Part shown: one piece after another, positions 36,801-48,775 of the stretch
Numbering within the stretch: the stretch's first letter is position 1
Layout of the letters: the number at the start of each line of letters is the position of its first letter
DNA from: Gnetum montanum
Taxonomy: Eukaryota > Streptophyta > Gnetopsida > Gnetales > Gnetaceae
Assembly (NCBI GenBank): GCA_015680685.1
Contig: MNCI01009412.1
Coordinates: 654,588 to 718,587 of the forward strand
Length of the DNA: 64,000 nt
Reading direction: 5' to 3'
Program-made: the position numbers and the translations under genes
The notes under the pieces: model-generated
Database searches by the model: none
What the model was told of the DNA's origin: nothing
What the model saw: the letters and a program-made list of their open reading frames with translations, nothing else

Positions 36801-37665
36801 GATAAGTTACAACTCATGAAACACTTGCTTAAGAAAGGAGTTTCCTATGAGTGGATGGCTCAATACCAAGAAGACTTTGAAAACCTTAAGCAATAGTTGA
36901 CACAACTACCAATGGTCTATCCACTGCAAAAGGACAAATCCTTTTATATCTACCTTGCTATCTTTGATGCATCCATTGCCTCTCTACTCTATCAAAAATG
37001 AGATGATGGAAGTATACTATCTCAACCATGCATTTATCACCCATGAGACTCAATACACCAAAGTATAGAACTATTATCTAGCCCTAGTCTTCTCATTAAA
37101 GAAGTGAAGATACTATCTCTTTAGGAGCCACATTAACATCATTTGCAAATATAACATGCTTAGAGTCATAACAACCAATATCTATGAAAGTAGCCATATA
37201 CCCCATTAGAAAGTCATAACAGTGAAGTTTGACCTTCATTACATCTTCCAACTATCAAAAAAAGGTCAAGCTATAGCTACACAACTTGCTATCTCACCAG
37301 TTGATGATCATGCAACCATAGACCCCAAACTCCTTGATGAACATGTTAACATCATTAGCAAAGTTCTCAAGGGCTATGAGGTGGTCATACATTTTGATGG
37401 ATCTTCGACTGCCCATGGGACCAATGCCCTACCATTATAACATTCCCATCTAGTGAAATCCAATCCTTTGCCTATCATTTTAAATTTCTATGTACTAATA
37501 AGGTAGTAAAGTATGATGGTCTAATTAAGGAAATTAAGGTAGCTTGTGACCAAGGAATAAAAATGCTTAATGATCAAAGGTGATTCACAACTTATGGTCA
37601 ACCAAGTAACCAATATTTACACATGTAAAGCCAAACACTTGCAATCTTGATGTGACATAGGAAAG
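36801..37665 (+). pseudogene. RNase H and second RNase H of element F, broken
   Basis: The first domain (about 36880-37250) includes YIYLAIFDAS and FDLHYIFQLS. The second (about 37375-37650) includes VVIHFDGSSTAHG, FLCTNKVVKYDGL and a frameshifted copy of the GDSQL block. Same order as in A, supporting Tat membership. Confidence 0.8.
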
Positions 37666-39108
37666 AAACTAATGCAACAATTTATAGACATTCATATACA
37701 ACATGTATCATAAATCAATAACATCATAGTTAATGCCATTACAACATTAGCCCTCATTGTGATGCTAGATGTGTTTAGCAAGTTGTCTTCCTTAACCATG
37801 GACTATGATATTCCCATCATGCAGAGCACTGAGGATACCTTTGTAGCTATAGTTCATACCATCCCTCCAAAGGAGTGGTATGATAATATCAAGTTTTACC
37901 TTATGCTTGGTGAACCTTCACAAAGCCTGACTGCTACTCAAAAGGACATTGTACATAAATGAAAAAAACAACATGTCATAGTAGATGATAAAACATTATG
38001 AAGATGATCCTATCATGGCATATTGTTAGTGTGCTTGGGTAAAATCAAAACCCACATAATCCTAGATTAGGTTCATGAGGATATATGTGGGTGACATATA
38101 AGACCTAGAGCCATGTCTACAAAGATTATATGGTTATGTTATTACTAGTCCTATATGAAAAATGACTACCTACAAAAGGCTAAAACATGTGACATTTTCC
38201 AACAACATAGTAACCTTATACATGTATCTCCAACTAAGTTACATACTACATAGATAACTTGGTCATTTTAATGGTGGTGGTTAGATATCATTGGATTCAT
38301 AATGCATAAGTCTTCTGTAGGGCATAGCGTTATTATCACTACAACCAAATACTTCACAAAGTGAGTTGAAGCTATTCCCCTAATGAAGAAAACATCTCAA
38401 CAAGTTTGTAAATTCATACTAGATAACATAGTAGCCCATTTCGGTATACCTATCACCATAGTCATAGATAATGGACCATAGTCTAGTAGGTAAGAAATGA
38501 AAAACTTTTGTCATGACCTAGGCATTAAGCACTCCTTCTCATCACTATATTACCCTTAAGCCAATAGACAAGCTAAAGCAAGTAATAAGGCTATCATAAA
38601 CTTGCTCAAGAAGATGTTGAATAATAGCAAATGCAAGTAGCATGAGCAACTTATCTATGCACTTTAGGCCTATAGAACCACATTTCAAACTACAACTGAT
38701 GTAACCCTATAGAGCTTGTTTTATGATTCTAAAGTTGTTTTACCTATTGAATTGCAAGTGCCATTGCTTTGAGTAGCCTTATCCAACTTCATCAATAATA
38801 AATAGAACAAGGAGTTGCATACCATGGACCTAGACTCGATGGAGAAGCAATGGGCATGAAAACTTTCTCATGTTAGAAAAGAGGTAAAAATAGCAAAACC
38901 ACCATAACCTGAGTAAGCATAGGATCAAGGAAGGGGACCTAGTCCTCAAGGGTTTCCACAAACATGCAAAAAGGTTCTTAACTGGAAAGTGATTTTCTTG
39001 GTCACTAAGGCCTATAGTAATAGAGCCTTCAGGATAGCAAATATGGATGGAAATGAGTTGGTAAATCCAGGAAATAATTCCTATCTAAAGACCTACCACA
39101 TGTAGCTT
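37666..39108 (+). pseudogene. Linker and integrase of element F, broken
   Basis: The frame 37759-37962 is the linker before integrase (PPKEWYDNIKFYLMLGEPSQ). The zinc-binding region follows at about 38070-38215, the core at about 38275-38700 (WLDIIGF, VIDNGP), and the C-terminal part at about 38920-39105 (KEGDLVLKG, GNELVN). Frameshifts and stops throughout. Confidence 0.8.
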
Positions 39109-40009
39109 ATTGACAACCTAGACAACCAATAACAATAGAGTGTTCATAACCCCTTTTTGCACAATGGGTGAACTATGAAATTTTGTAACACTGGTAACCT
39201 TTGGTAGCCTATTTTGTTGATTATTTGGCCTTATGCATTGTATTGTAATAACATGTTTTCTTCATCTTGTTTCTTGTTCTCTTAGAGTTGTGCTTGTAGG
39301 ATGAAGTCCAAAGGCATCACAAAGGTGTAACACATTACAATAGAAAGTCACCACATGATTTCAATGTGCAAGATTTGGTGAGTTTGTACTACCATATTAA
39401 GAGTTCTTATTTTACATCATTCCCATTACCACTCCTGAACCCATCCCTATAGAATGATTATAACCCTTCTTATCCTAAGCGACAATGTTAACCTGTGTTT
39501 GATTCTCATCCATTATGGCCATGTGACATCCCTTCATTATGCTCCATCATCAAGTTCATCAGATGTAATGCATCTATTTCAATAGAAAAACTGAATCAAA
39601 ACTAGCCTTAGTAACTAAACCTAATGAAGGTTTCGCCTTGAAAAATGGTTATGAAAATTGCCAAAAAGTTGAATGACCAATGAAGCCTCAAAAGAACAAA
39701 TTAATGGCTCTAAACATCTAAAGGGAAGGAGCCTAATGGCCTAAGAAACCTTAGATTAAGGTGTTGATTCCTCAAATGCATTGCCAAGTAACTAATACTT
39801 CAAAAGACAAAGTGCCAAGACCAAGTTGATTAAACAAAGTGTCATTTTTGTGAATGAACCATGATTTCAACATATGGAATTTTGATGATATCCCTATAGC
39901 CAATGATAGCACTCACCATAACCTTATCCCATCATCACAAGTACTCTCTAGCATGGTTCAACATTATTGATTTAAGCATGGAGAGGAAATCTTGGTGATG
40001 GACCTACAG
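39109..40009. other. 3' untranslated region of element F
   Basis: Between integrase end and polypurine tract. No coding sequence or recognisable repeat is seen. Confidence 0.5.
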
Positions 40010-40086
40010 TGGTGTTTTGTATTCTTTGTCGATGTCTCTTGGGTCAATCCTCCAAACTTCAACAAAGAGGAACCAATGAAACACCA
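40010..40086 (+). promoter_or_regulatory. Polypurine tract and junction inverted repeat of F
   Basis: TGGTGTTTTGTATTCTTTGT at 40010 faces ACAAAGAGGAACCAATGAAA at 40061-40080, which contains the polypurine tract and crosses into the LTR start (40077). Outer arms TGGTGTTT / GAAACACCA and inner arms CTTTGT/ACAAAG can pair. Confidence 0.7.
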
Positions 40087-41555
40087 CCAAGAAAATTCAT
40101 GGTTCCAATTGTAACTTTCATTTTCTAACTTGAGGTAAAATTTTATTGTAAATGTAAGATTTGTAGTCCATGAGGTACAATCTTGCATACTTTTGCTTGT
40201 GTGAGACTAAAAATGCCTTAGAAGTTGTTATTACCTTACTTCCCAAGTGGAAAAAGGTACCTCATTTTAATATTTGGGCTTGGAAAAGCTAAAAATGCAT
40301 TAGGTATTTCCAAATTTAGCATTTTCATGGGTTTTTGTAGGGGTATAACCTCAACTACGCTAGAACCATCTATCCCCAATATAGATGGTCTTGTGTTTTC
40401 ATTTTCATTCTCAACCTAATGTAGTCACCAACAAAACCCCGCAAAAATGCAGCATTGGAAATATTGGAAATTTCCATTTTTCCTTTCCCAATAGTGTCCA
40501 ATGTAGTTATCCCAAGTCTTCAACAGTTGCACCATGGCCAGCATAGACATCAGTAGTTACAGTAGTTCTAATACTTTTGGCAATTCCAGTAGTTTTGACA
40601 GTTCCTTTCATTCCAGTAGTTTCTAGCAACTTCAGTGTAGTCCACCAAGGATAGCATACTTGGGATGGTGTCACCATAGTCACAAAAGTCCTTTTACTAT
40701 TTTTAGTAAATGGATGGATTTTGATGTCTATGGTGTATTCCAAACTTATCATAAATGGCACCTATGCTAAGAATTGTAACTATTACCACTTGCAAATAGA
40801 CATAAATCTATCAATAATCATGACAGTGATGGGCAGGTTCCAAAAATATTAATTCCATGGCCTATATACATGCAACATAAACACCTTATTCCAATTCCAA
40901 CTCCTTTTGAGTAATAGCACTTGAAAGCATTTTGCAACCAAGAGAGCCTTTTACAATCTTGCAACACCTTTGAGCAAAACTATCATCTATGCTAAGCATT
41001 GAAGACTCCCATGTGATACCATTGCATCAAATATGGAATACCAATTGTGATCCCAGTTGCTAATTTTAGTGAAAACTAGTAGAGGGTTGCTAGAAATTGG
41101 AGTTGGAAAAAATCTAGATCATGGAGCCTGATTCAAAACATAGCCTACCAACTCCAATGAACTTCAAGCTCCTTCTCAACAAACTTCTTATGCACCTAGC
41201 ACAAGATCTGTACTTTTTGAACTTTCTACTTTATTTTCCATTTCAATAAAGTCATAGTTCATTGTTGTGCAAATCTAAGTTCACATTTTCATTTCTATGT
41301 CTATTATAATTTTGGATCTACAATTCCATTTTCATTTGTAATCTCATTTTCATTTATGTTTACATTTTCATCTTCATTTAAATTTTCATTTAGATTTTCC
41401 TTGAAACTTTTGTAAGTCCCTGTGTGATCATCCAAACCATCCAAGATGCCTTGAATTCTATTTTTTAGAGGCCCTTAGGATTTAAGGCTGAAACTATTCC
41501 AATGCTTGGGATTTTTTAGTTTACATTTTAGCAATCGATTTTTCTAGGTCCAACA
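40077..41555 (+). repeat. 3' LTR of element F
   Basis: Begins TGAAACACCACCAAG and ends TTTTCTAGGTCCAACA. Related to the LTRs of A at both ends and around the TATA candidate (40863-40868), but the middle (about 40340-40760) carries different motifs. Its right edge abuts the integrase frame of D. Confidence 0.8.
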
Positions 41556-42380
41556 CTAGGTCAAGTGTACAAGTGGATATAAGGGTATTTATCTCTTCTT
41601 GGATTAGTAGAGTAGGCAATTTTCCATAGACTAGTTCATATAATGAATACCCTATAGGAATTTTTTGAGTAGATCAATATTCCTATAGAGCATCAGTAAT
41701 CTTAGTGCTCCAATCATTCCTATATGTACTAATAGTTCTAGTTAATGTATGTATAATCTCTCTGTTAGTTACTTTGGCTTCATCATTTTCTTGGGGGTGA
41801 TAGGATGTAGTTAGTTTATGATTCACCCCAAGTAGTTGCATTACCTTCTCAAATGTAGCTCTAGTGAAATGGGTTCTATTATCTAAATATTAACATCCGT
41901 GACACTCCAAATTTATTCACCATGTGTTGTTGAAAGAATTTTGCAACTATTATGGATATGCAATCTTTACCTATAGTTTCTTCTACCCACTTGGTACAGT
42001 AATTAATAGTCACGATAATATGAAAATTTTTATTTGACATTGGTATGATGGATCTCATGAAATTAATTTTCCAAATATTAAATGGTTCCAATGGTTATAT
42101 TCATTGTTGTAGCTCTTCATTTTTGGTTGTCAGTCCTCCATTCTTATGGAATCTTTCACAAGATTATGTTAACCATTGTATGTTCCTAAATATGATAGGC
42201 CAAAATTAACTTGCCATCATTAATTTTAGTGTTGTTCTTCATCCTACATAATAACTACTACATGGTCCTTCATGTGCATGTTGTAGAACTCTTTTTTGAT
42301 TCTCCTCTGGAATACACCATTGTATTAAACCATTTGCACATAACTTATAAAGATTTCCTTTAATCTCCATGTATCATTTT
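41556..42380 (-). pseudogene. Integrase of element D, broken and cut by F
   Basis: The frame 41879-42091 reads MEPFNIWKINFMRSII and FHIIVTINYCTKWVEETIG, then FGVSRMLI: the first and second parts of the integrase core, with the Asp of WGIDFMG replaced by Asn and the Asp of LISD missing. Upstream in plus coordinates, YHPQEND-like sequence (about 41795) and LYELVYGKLP (about 41620) follow. The frame stops at the LTR of F. Confidence 0.75.
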
Positions 42381-43215
42381 ACTCTGTGAAGGAACTTTTC
42401 TTTTTTTCTCATTTAGCAAGAAGTTCTTGTGTAGTGTCATATAATTAGTAATCCATGACTTTACTATTAAATCTATAACCATTGCTATCTTAGTAAATAA
42501 ATTTTCATCATGGAACTAGCCTAATAATGGTTCTTCACTTCTTTGAGAATCCCATATGAGTTTTGACAAGTGATCAACTACAACATTTTTAGTTCCTTTC
42601 TTATCAATCCTTATTATGTAAAATTCCTATAGTATAACAAGTCATCTTATCCCTCTTAGACTAATCACTATTGTATTCATTAAAATTTTGATTGCACTGT
42701 GGTTTGTATGAACATATATTGAATACTTGAGCACATAATGTTTTAATTTTGAAGTGCATATACCACATCCATAAGCTCCTTTTCTATAGTGGTATAGTTA
42801 AGTTGTACATTGGTGATAGTTCTGCTAGTGTAGTGTATGTAATATGGCCACTTTTGATCATCTAGCTAGGCCAATTTTACTCCTAATGCATAGTTTAAAG
42901 CATTAGTCATGATGAAGAAAGGCTTAGATTAATCCATAACTCTGAGGATTGGTATCTTAATCAATTTCTATTTTAGGCTCTCAAATATATTTTTACATTA
43001 TTCGTACCACTGGAATGATGCATCTTTCTTTGTTAGTTCAACAAGCAGCTCTGCAATCTTTAAATTTTTTTTAATAAATCTCCTATAGTACCTTGTATGA
43101 CCGAGGAATGATCAAACATCCTTGACTGTGTATGGTCTTTAGGTAATGTTTTAGATGACTCTAATTTTATTTGGATTTACCTTTATTCCTTTGTAGGATA
43201 CCTTGTGCCCTATAG
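42381..43215 (-). pseudogene. RT thumb and RNase H remnant of element D
   Basis: At about 43080-43200 the minus strand reads VSYKGIKVNPNKIRVI, then SFLGHTRYYRRFIKK. RNase H follows to about 42650 (ALNYALGVKLA, ELMDVVYALQN). The RT fingers and palm with the YxDD motif are missing, so RT was deleted between protease and thumb. Also broken by stops. Confidence 0.7.
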
Positions 43216-43700
43216 CTGTGTCATCTTGGATCATCAAGTGGCTCTCTAAATAATTTTGCATCTCTAAATAGTTTGCATGGAATTTTGCATCTCTAAATAA
43301 TTTTGGCTTTATCCTCCTTGAAGATTTCCAAGGATAAGTCCCTGATTCCAAGCTTAGCATCCATTGTGCTAGGCCATGCTATTTCCATGATTCTAGAAAA
43401 TTCACTTTTATTCCTTTTCATATGAATAACTAGAAAATCAATATGGTAAGACCAACCACTTATGATAGTTATCACATTTTTCATTTATCCTAACAATAAT
43501 AGATTGGTTAGCCAGCTCTAATTCAATGTTGCATTTCTTTAATGGAGGTACATTCCAAACCTTGTACATGTCTTAAGAAGTGAGATTCACTCTTGAACTA
43601 AAATCTAGGAGAGCTTTACATGGCTTGGTCCTACTATTTGTAGATAGATTAAAGGACTCCCTAGATCTATTCTCTTCTTGAGAATTTCTTCTACCTTTAT
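43216..43700 (-). pseudogene. Protease of element D, inactive
   Basis: Homologous to the protease in C: IISGWSYHIDFLVIHMKRN against VCGWSYPADFLVIDVNNN, and TMDAKLGIRDLSLEI against TVDACLRIRDLSLEI. The active site reads LLDFSSRVNL instead of LLDSGSGVNL, so catalytic Ser-Gly is lost. Confidence 0.8.
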
Positions 43701-45880
43701 CTAGTATATTATTATTTATGTAAGCATGATAGTTATTATGTTCTTTTCTATTGAAATTGGAAGCATAGTACTATCTTGAGGACTTTTTATTGAAGAAGTA
43801 GGGGTAGATGTAGTTTCTTTCCTTAAAACATTTTCTAGACTTTTCCTAAATAAGGGATACTTATTGAATCTTGGTTCACTTGTATTGGTGATGCTCTCTT
43901 GTGTAGTAATTTCCTTGATAGCACTTTTATGTTATGTCTATGTTGATAGTTCCCCTTGCATGACCAACAATGGTACTGCTAGTAGAGGATTAGGAGCTTA
44001 ATAGGATGGACTTGCTACTAGTTAAGATGTGTAAGGATGTGAATCCATGCATGGGATTGTAGGCCTATCATATTTTGCTAGAGAGTAGGGAGAAGAAGCA
44101 TGGACAGAAGTACTTTTTGGAGATATAGGATGTTGTACATAGCATCCATAAGGATTCAATTATCGGTATGGATACTATTACCTTAGTGGTGACATTCCAC
44201 ATGACTATGGTTATTGCCACTGCTACTGGTATTACTTCTATGATTGAGAATAAGCCTTACTTGAATAATACAATTGTTCATAGGGCTATTTAAAAATATT
44301 TTATGAGCAAGTTAAATATCTATGCATCTATTTTTTTAACAAACTTCGAATTTAGTAGGTATTTCTTAACTCTTGTTAGCTGGCCATGATAGGAAAACAT
44401 CCTTTAGGATGTTCCTATTGGCATACTTTACATCCAATGTCATCTTCAAAGCATGAGTTCATAATTTCCTCAATTGTAGTAACTTTTCCTTTGTTTTTAT
44501 AATTCTCACATCCATTATCCTTTCTTCTTCCCATTCTTATTTCTGTTGAAGACTTGTTCAATTTTCTCTTCTACTATCTTTAGTGTTATAATAAATGTTT
44601 CATCCACAAAGTCTCATATTTTTTCTACCATTTTTGCAATATCATTTATTGATTTCTGAATAGGTAGAGTCATTCGTTGAATCACATCATCTAAGGTTCC
44701 CTCTTCTTGTGTTTCACATATCCTTACATCTCTTTTTCTAATGTCTAGTAATCTATTGTACTCTTCATCGTATTCCCTTTTACGTAGATCTTCTTCTTCT
44801 TTCACACCTAGTCTAGGAACCTTTGAATTTAATGAGTTGTTATCTTTGAAAATCTAGCTTGGGTATATACTCCAAGAGTCTCTCATTTTGTTTCTTAACC
44901 CACTGATAATGTGTTGTAGTTGTTCACTTTGAGAAAATCCATGGCTTGGGCATCTATGTAATAGGGAATAGCATTTACCTATTAATACATTAAGGGATTT
45001 ATGTGTTCCTTGTTTCCATCCTTGGATTTTTTTTCTCAAGTTTGATACTATGGACAAAGTTTAGTAGTTATCATTTAAAAGTTCTAGTATGGTACTCCAT
45101 CCTCTATTTGATTCTAGTTCTAAGAATCTATACCAGCTTTCTACTTCCTTAATGAGTATTTTTGGAAATAACTTTAATTTTTTCCAATCATTCTTTGTAT
45201 TTTTTAGGACGCAAGAATCATGAAAAGTTTGAAGATGATATTGTGGATCCTCATTGAAACTTTGGAATATGATTTAAATAAAGTTTCTTAATGTGACTAT
45301 TCCTTAGATGCTTGGTAGGTATGCTTGATATTAATCATATTACAAGTGGCTAGGAGAAGTTCTTCATAATTTTTTGGGTTCATAATCTTTTTTGTAGTAA
45401 TGATCCCTTTAATGCTCATGATGTTCTCTTCTCTCCTGCCTAATTTCTCTTTCTCTATCTTTTTCATCATCTCCCACATCATTAGGATGGATTCTTCTTC
45501 TATTAGCATGTGTCTCATGATCCCTTCTTCTTTCCCTATCATGATTCCTTGTTTTTCATTTTCTCCTATTAGAGTTTGTTGCTAAGTGCAATGAAAAGGA
45601 TGGGGAAGTTAGAGAACGGCGTCAACTAGTTCTTCTTTTATGACTCTAGGATGCATCCCTTCTAAATTTGTTGGAGGTTTTAGATTTCAAGTTCTCCTTA
45701 AGTCTAGAGTTTATCTCATCTCTTCCCAATATTTTTGCAAGAGTTGAATGTAACTTTATCTTCATAGAATCTTCAATACATTGATTGGTGTTAAAAGCTA
45801 GATGTATGAGTCAAGTAAGACTTTTCAACTTTATATGGCTCATCTTCTTTCTCATTAAGGATGATTTTTTATGATACTTT
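43701..45880 (-). pseudogene. Gag of element D, main part, broken
   Basis: The frame 44854-45057 (SNLRKKIQGWKQGTHKSLN, YSLLHRCPSHGF) and the frame 44614-44805 (DLRKREYDEEYNRLLDI, PIQKSINDIAKM) align with capsid and post-capsid segments of the gag in C. The region ends at the target duplication of C; its N-terminal part resumes at 53475. Confidence 0.8.
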
Positions 45881-45885
45881 CTTTC
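45881..45885. other. Target-site duplication of C, left
   Basis: CTTTC directly precedes the LTR and is repeated at 53470-53474. Confidence 0.9.
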
Positions 45886-46304
45886 TGATGAGTGGTGAGG
45901 TACCCCTACACTCAACCATACGAATAAGAGCATGCACGCGTGATCCGGTCGAACTCCGCAGACTAAATGCCTTAACACCACAAGAAACACTTGGGGTTAA
46001 TCGTTCGTTGTCTTCCCAGGCTTGCTTGTAAGTGTCACGGTGTATGGTTAAGCAAGTCTGAGGTATGTGATTTTTTTGGTATTTTCGGCTTATCTTCTAT
46101 GCTACCAGGAGAAAGGGTTGAGAAAACTAAACTAACTCTAACTAAGATCTAAGTCTAAATTAACTAGCGTCAGCATCCGTTCCCACTTGCCGGACACACC
46201 CTGAACTATGCAACTGCAGCTTACCAAACGCTAATCGTTACTGGGATCGCCACACGTAACGCAAGTGCTCGAAGTGGTCGTACTGAGGCACCTATTTAGC
46301 CTAC

Positions 46305-46590
46305 GTGTGATAAGCAGCCGATTCCTTAGCCAGCCGTACACACCCGTGGGTGCTCGTAACTAAGTCGTACTTATCACACGATCTAGCCTAGCAATGAGCA
46401 GCCGATTCCTCAACTAGCCGTACACATTGGACCCTGGAGTTACCAAGCGCAGAATCCTGGAATACGCTACTGGGTTACCAAGCAGCCAATGCTCGTAATT
46501 GAGTCGTACTCATGCATTGCGTCAAGCAGCCGATTCCTTGACTAGCCGTACACGTCCGTAGACGCTCGTAATCAAGTCGTACTTGAACGC
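46305..46590 (-). repeat. Nested inverted-repeat array in left LTR C
   Basis: Four related units contain AGCAGCC, usually followed by GATTCC and TAGCCGTACAC, and usually end GCTCGTAA..AAGTCGTACT. Unit 1: outer arms GTGTGATAAG (46305-46314) and CTTATCACAC (46370-46379), inner CTTAG (46325) / CTAAG (46360), apex CACCC/GGGTG (46341-46352). Units 2 and 3: CTCAACTA (46409) pairs with TAATTGAG (46496). Unit 4: GCGTCAAG (46519) / CTTGAACGC (46582), inner CTTGACTA (46537) / TAATCAAG (46569), apex CGTC/GACG (46553-46564). It lies downstream of the TATA box, so it would be in the transcript. Confidence 0.8.
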
Positions 46591-46832
46591 ACTAGGAAAG
46601 CAGTAAATGAAAGCAATAAATGAAACCACGTGCTGCAAGGTTTATCCAATCAAGTTCGTCTTTATTGCCGTACACAACTTGGGTTCAGGTTACAAGCTGC
46701 TCGAATAAAGAGCCGTTCACTCTAGGACTCCTACTGCGGGCACATGGGGAAAAATTCTAACTCTGGAGTGATCAATCTGCCAGAGCTTCGCTACACTAGC
46801 CAGGATTGGGAAATGAAGGGAGTGCCGCCTCT

Positions 46833-46840
46833 TATTTATA
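46833..46840 (-). promoter_or_regulatory. TATA box of left LTR C
   Basis: The minus strand reads ATCTATAAATAAGAGGCGG. The same site is at 53391-53398 in the right LTR and 62794-62801 in E. Confidence 0.75.
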
Positions 46841-46856
46841 GATATGGCGGCAGACC

Positions 46857-46914
46857 GCGATATCGCGTACGCGATATCGCAGGGGACGCGATATCGCATG
46901 GGACGCGATATCGC
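46857..46914. repeat. GCGATATCGC palindrome array in left LTR C
   Basis: Four copies of the 10-bp palindrome start at 46857, 46871, 46888 and 46905. The first two form a perfect 24-bp palindrome (46857-46880). The array lies just upstream of the TATA box in the element's direction. The right LTR has two copies (53415 and 53435) and E has two decayed copies. Confidence 0.9.
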
Positions 46915-46940
46915 GGCCCAGTGCAAGTCGCGTCTCATCA

Positions 46941-46953
46941 TACCCCCATGACT
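46941..46953 (-). promoter_or_regulatory. Polypurine tract of element C
   Basis: The minus strand reads AGTCATGGGGGTA immediately before the 3' LTR start TGATGAGACG. The same 13 bases recur at 47533-47545; 11 of them recur at 48967-48977 and 50247-50257. Confidence 0.7.
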
Positions 46954-48741
46954 GAATGAAAACTCGTCCTCGAGTTCCTTACAATGATATCAGGTAGGTA
47001 TGGGATTATTAGGGGAAATGGAACTAATGGGATGACATGTGAACGGTCTTTATTACAAGACTTGACAAAAACTGGTGTTCATGACAACAAGGGTGAACAC
47101 CTTATTACAATGACATCAGGCCACAGTTGGCAGCTGAGAGAAAAGAGGAGAGAGAATAGAAGAGAAGAAGAGAGAAGAGTCTTGTTGCTGCCAACGCCTA
47201 GATTGCGCCTTCTGTTGTCCATCCGTAAGCGCATTATCGATCCTGCTCCTTGCATAGCGGCTTCAGTGCTGCTCCATTCCAAGTGTTTGCTCCAGATCCA
47301 TTCCGTTGTTGTATGATGGCCATCTGCACCCACAACACAATCATATATTAGCAAGGGTAATTGAATCATTAAGTAAATCATACCTTGCTTCGGTTTAGGT
47401 TCCTTGGCTAAGTTGTGGTATGGCTAATATGGATCTGGGAAAATGTAGATGATGACTACCGAAGGTATAGGGGTTAGGAAGAAAAACGAAAAAATCCGGG
47501 GCTTAGGATAAAAATCGAAAAATCAGGCCCCGTACCCCCATGACTAATCGCGAACCTCCGGTAGCGTTAGAATGGAGAGAGAAAAGGAATAGGAATGATA
47601 GGTAAAAAGGGACAACTATGGCATCGATAAAAAGGATGTCATGATGGAAATGAACAAAAATGTTAATTAATTGCAAAATGTTAAGGAAAAGAAGTTAACT
47701 AATGTTCCAAATAGGAATGTCAGTGGGTCCTCCCCAAAGCAGGCTCATGCCCTTAATGCCCTGACAATCCCACATTCAAAGAGTCCGTGGGCTCTGGGAA
47801 TGTCCTTTGGAACAAGAGTTAAAGTCTTAACCGTAAGAATTTACCAAAAAGAAAACAAAGCATCAACCAAAGTATATACAATGATACAACCGGCAATGAG
47901 GTGAACAATGGAGAGAAGGATGGGAAGAAAGAGGAATGGAATGGAATCCCAAGAACAAGGTGGTGTACAGCCCCTTGTGTGTTTGATGATTAATGTGACT
48001 TGGCGAATCTCATTCCAACTCTGGCCTCAAACCAACCACTTCTAGTGACTTCGCATCAGTGCATTTGTTCAAACCATCCACGTGGATAACAAGGATGCAT
48101 CTTCGAAGAGCCACCACCATTCCGACAGAGAGAATGGGAAGCGAGAAGGGCCTTAGTTAGAGGGAACACTTTGGTTCCATAACCAGTGCTTGCAGCCCAA
48201 ATTTTATTTCATCTAAGGGGTGTGCTTTGAATCCTCACTTTTTCTCTTTTTTTTTCCTGTTTTCTCTTCTTTTTTTTTCTTTTTTTTTGGTTTTGTGTTT
48301 TTATGCGTGGGGACCACACCATGCAAAGACTTCTTTATTTTTATTGTCTCAGCTTCCGATTATTGGGTTACATCGGAACGGTAAGAAAACCCAAGAAGAA
48401 AACATCCAAGCACCCAAGTGAATGACCAACACAAGAGCACCAAGTTCCCTTGAAGTCACACCCTTTTCAAATCCTTGAGTCCTTCCTTAGTTTGAGAAAT
48501 GCCCAGTCACTGGTTCGTTAAAGTTCTTATTGGAAGGGAACTGTACATTTCCAAGCCAAGGGAAACCATAGACTTGATGGATGGATGGATGAAGTGATCT
48601 CATTGCCTGCCATATCAAAAGAACATACCTTAGTATCAACAATGTAACTTAAAGGTAAAAACCAAACATTAGCAATTAATGAAAAACAGTTCATCCCATC
48701 GGCCCGAACACTTATTGGGTGACGAATTTACATGATGGATG

Positions 48742-48742
<1 letters not shown>

Positions 48743-48770
<28 letters not shown>
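48743..48770 (+). repeat. (AC)n microsatellite
   Basis: About 27 bases of alternating AC inside the non-coding part of C. Confidence 0.9.

Positions 48771-48775
<5 letters not shown>

Larger units (their letters stand above)
29571..41555 (+). mobile_element. Element F: Tat-type Ty3/gypsy element, right part
   Basis: Contains the antisense gene (to 32304), a tandem-array spacer, RT, two RNase H domains, integrase, a polypurine-tract stem and a 3' LTR, in the same order as element A. Its left continuation is 1-123; gag, protease and 5' LTR lie outside the window. Its LTR ends at 41555 and directly abuts the interrupted integrase frame of D, so F inserted into D. All frames are damaged. Confidence 0.8.
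45886..46940 (-). repeat. 3' LTR of element C
   Basis: Partner of 52439-53469. From right to left it holds a palindromic GCGATATCGC array (46857-46914), a TATA box (46833-46840) and an inverted-repeat array (46305-46590). It is 24 bp longer than the partner, mostly because of the palindrome array. Confidence 0.92.

Noticed and set aside
46984-47381. Overlapping open frames of about 100 codons on both strands in the 3' part of C
   Set aside because: The equivalent region of E (62940-63260) does not keep the frames and no envelope-like features (signal peptide, membrane segment) are present.
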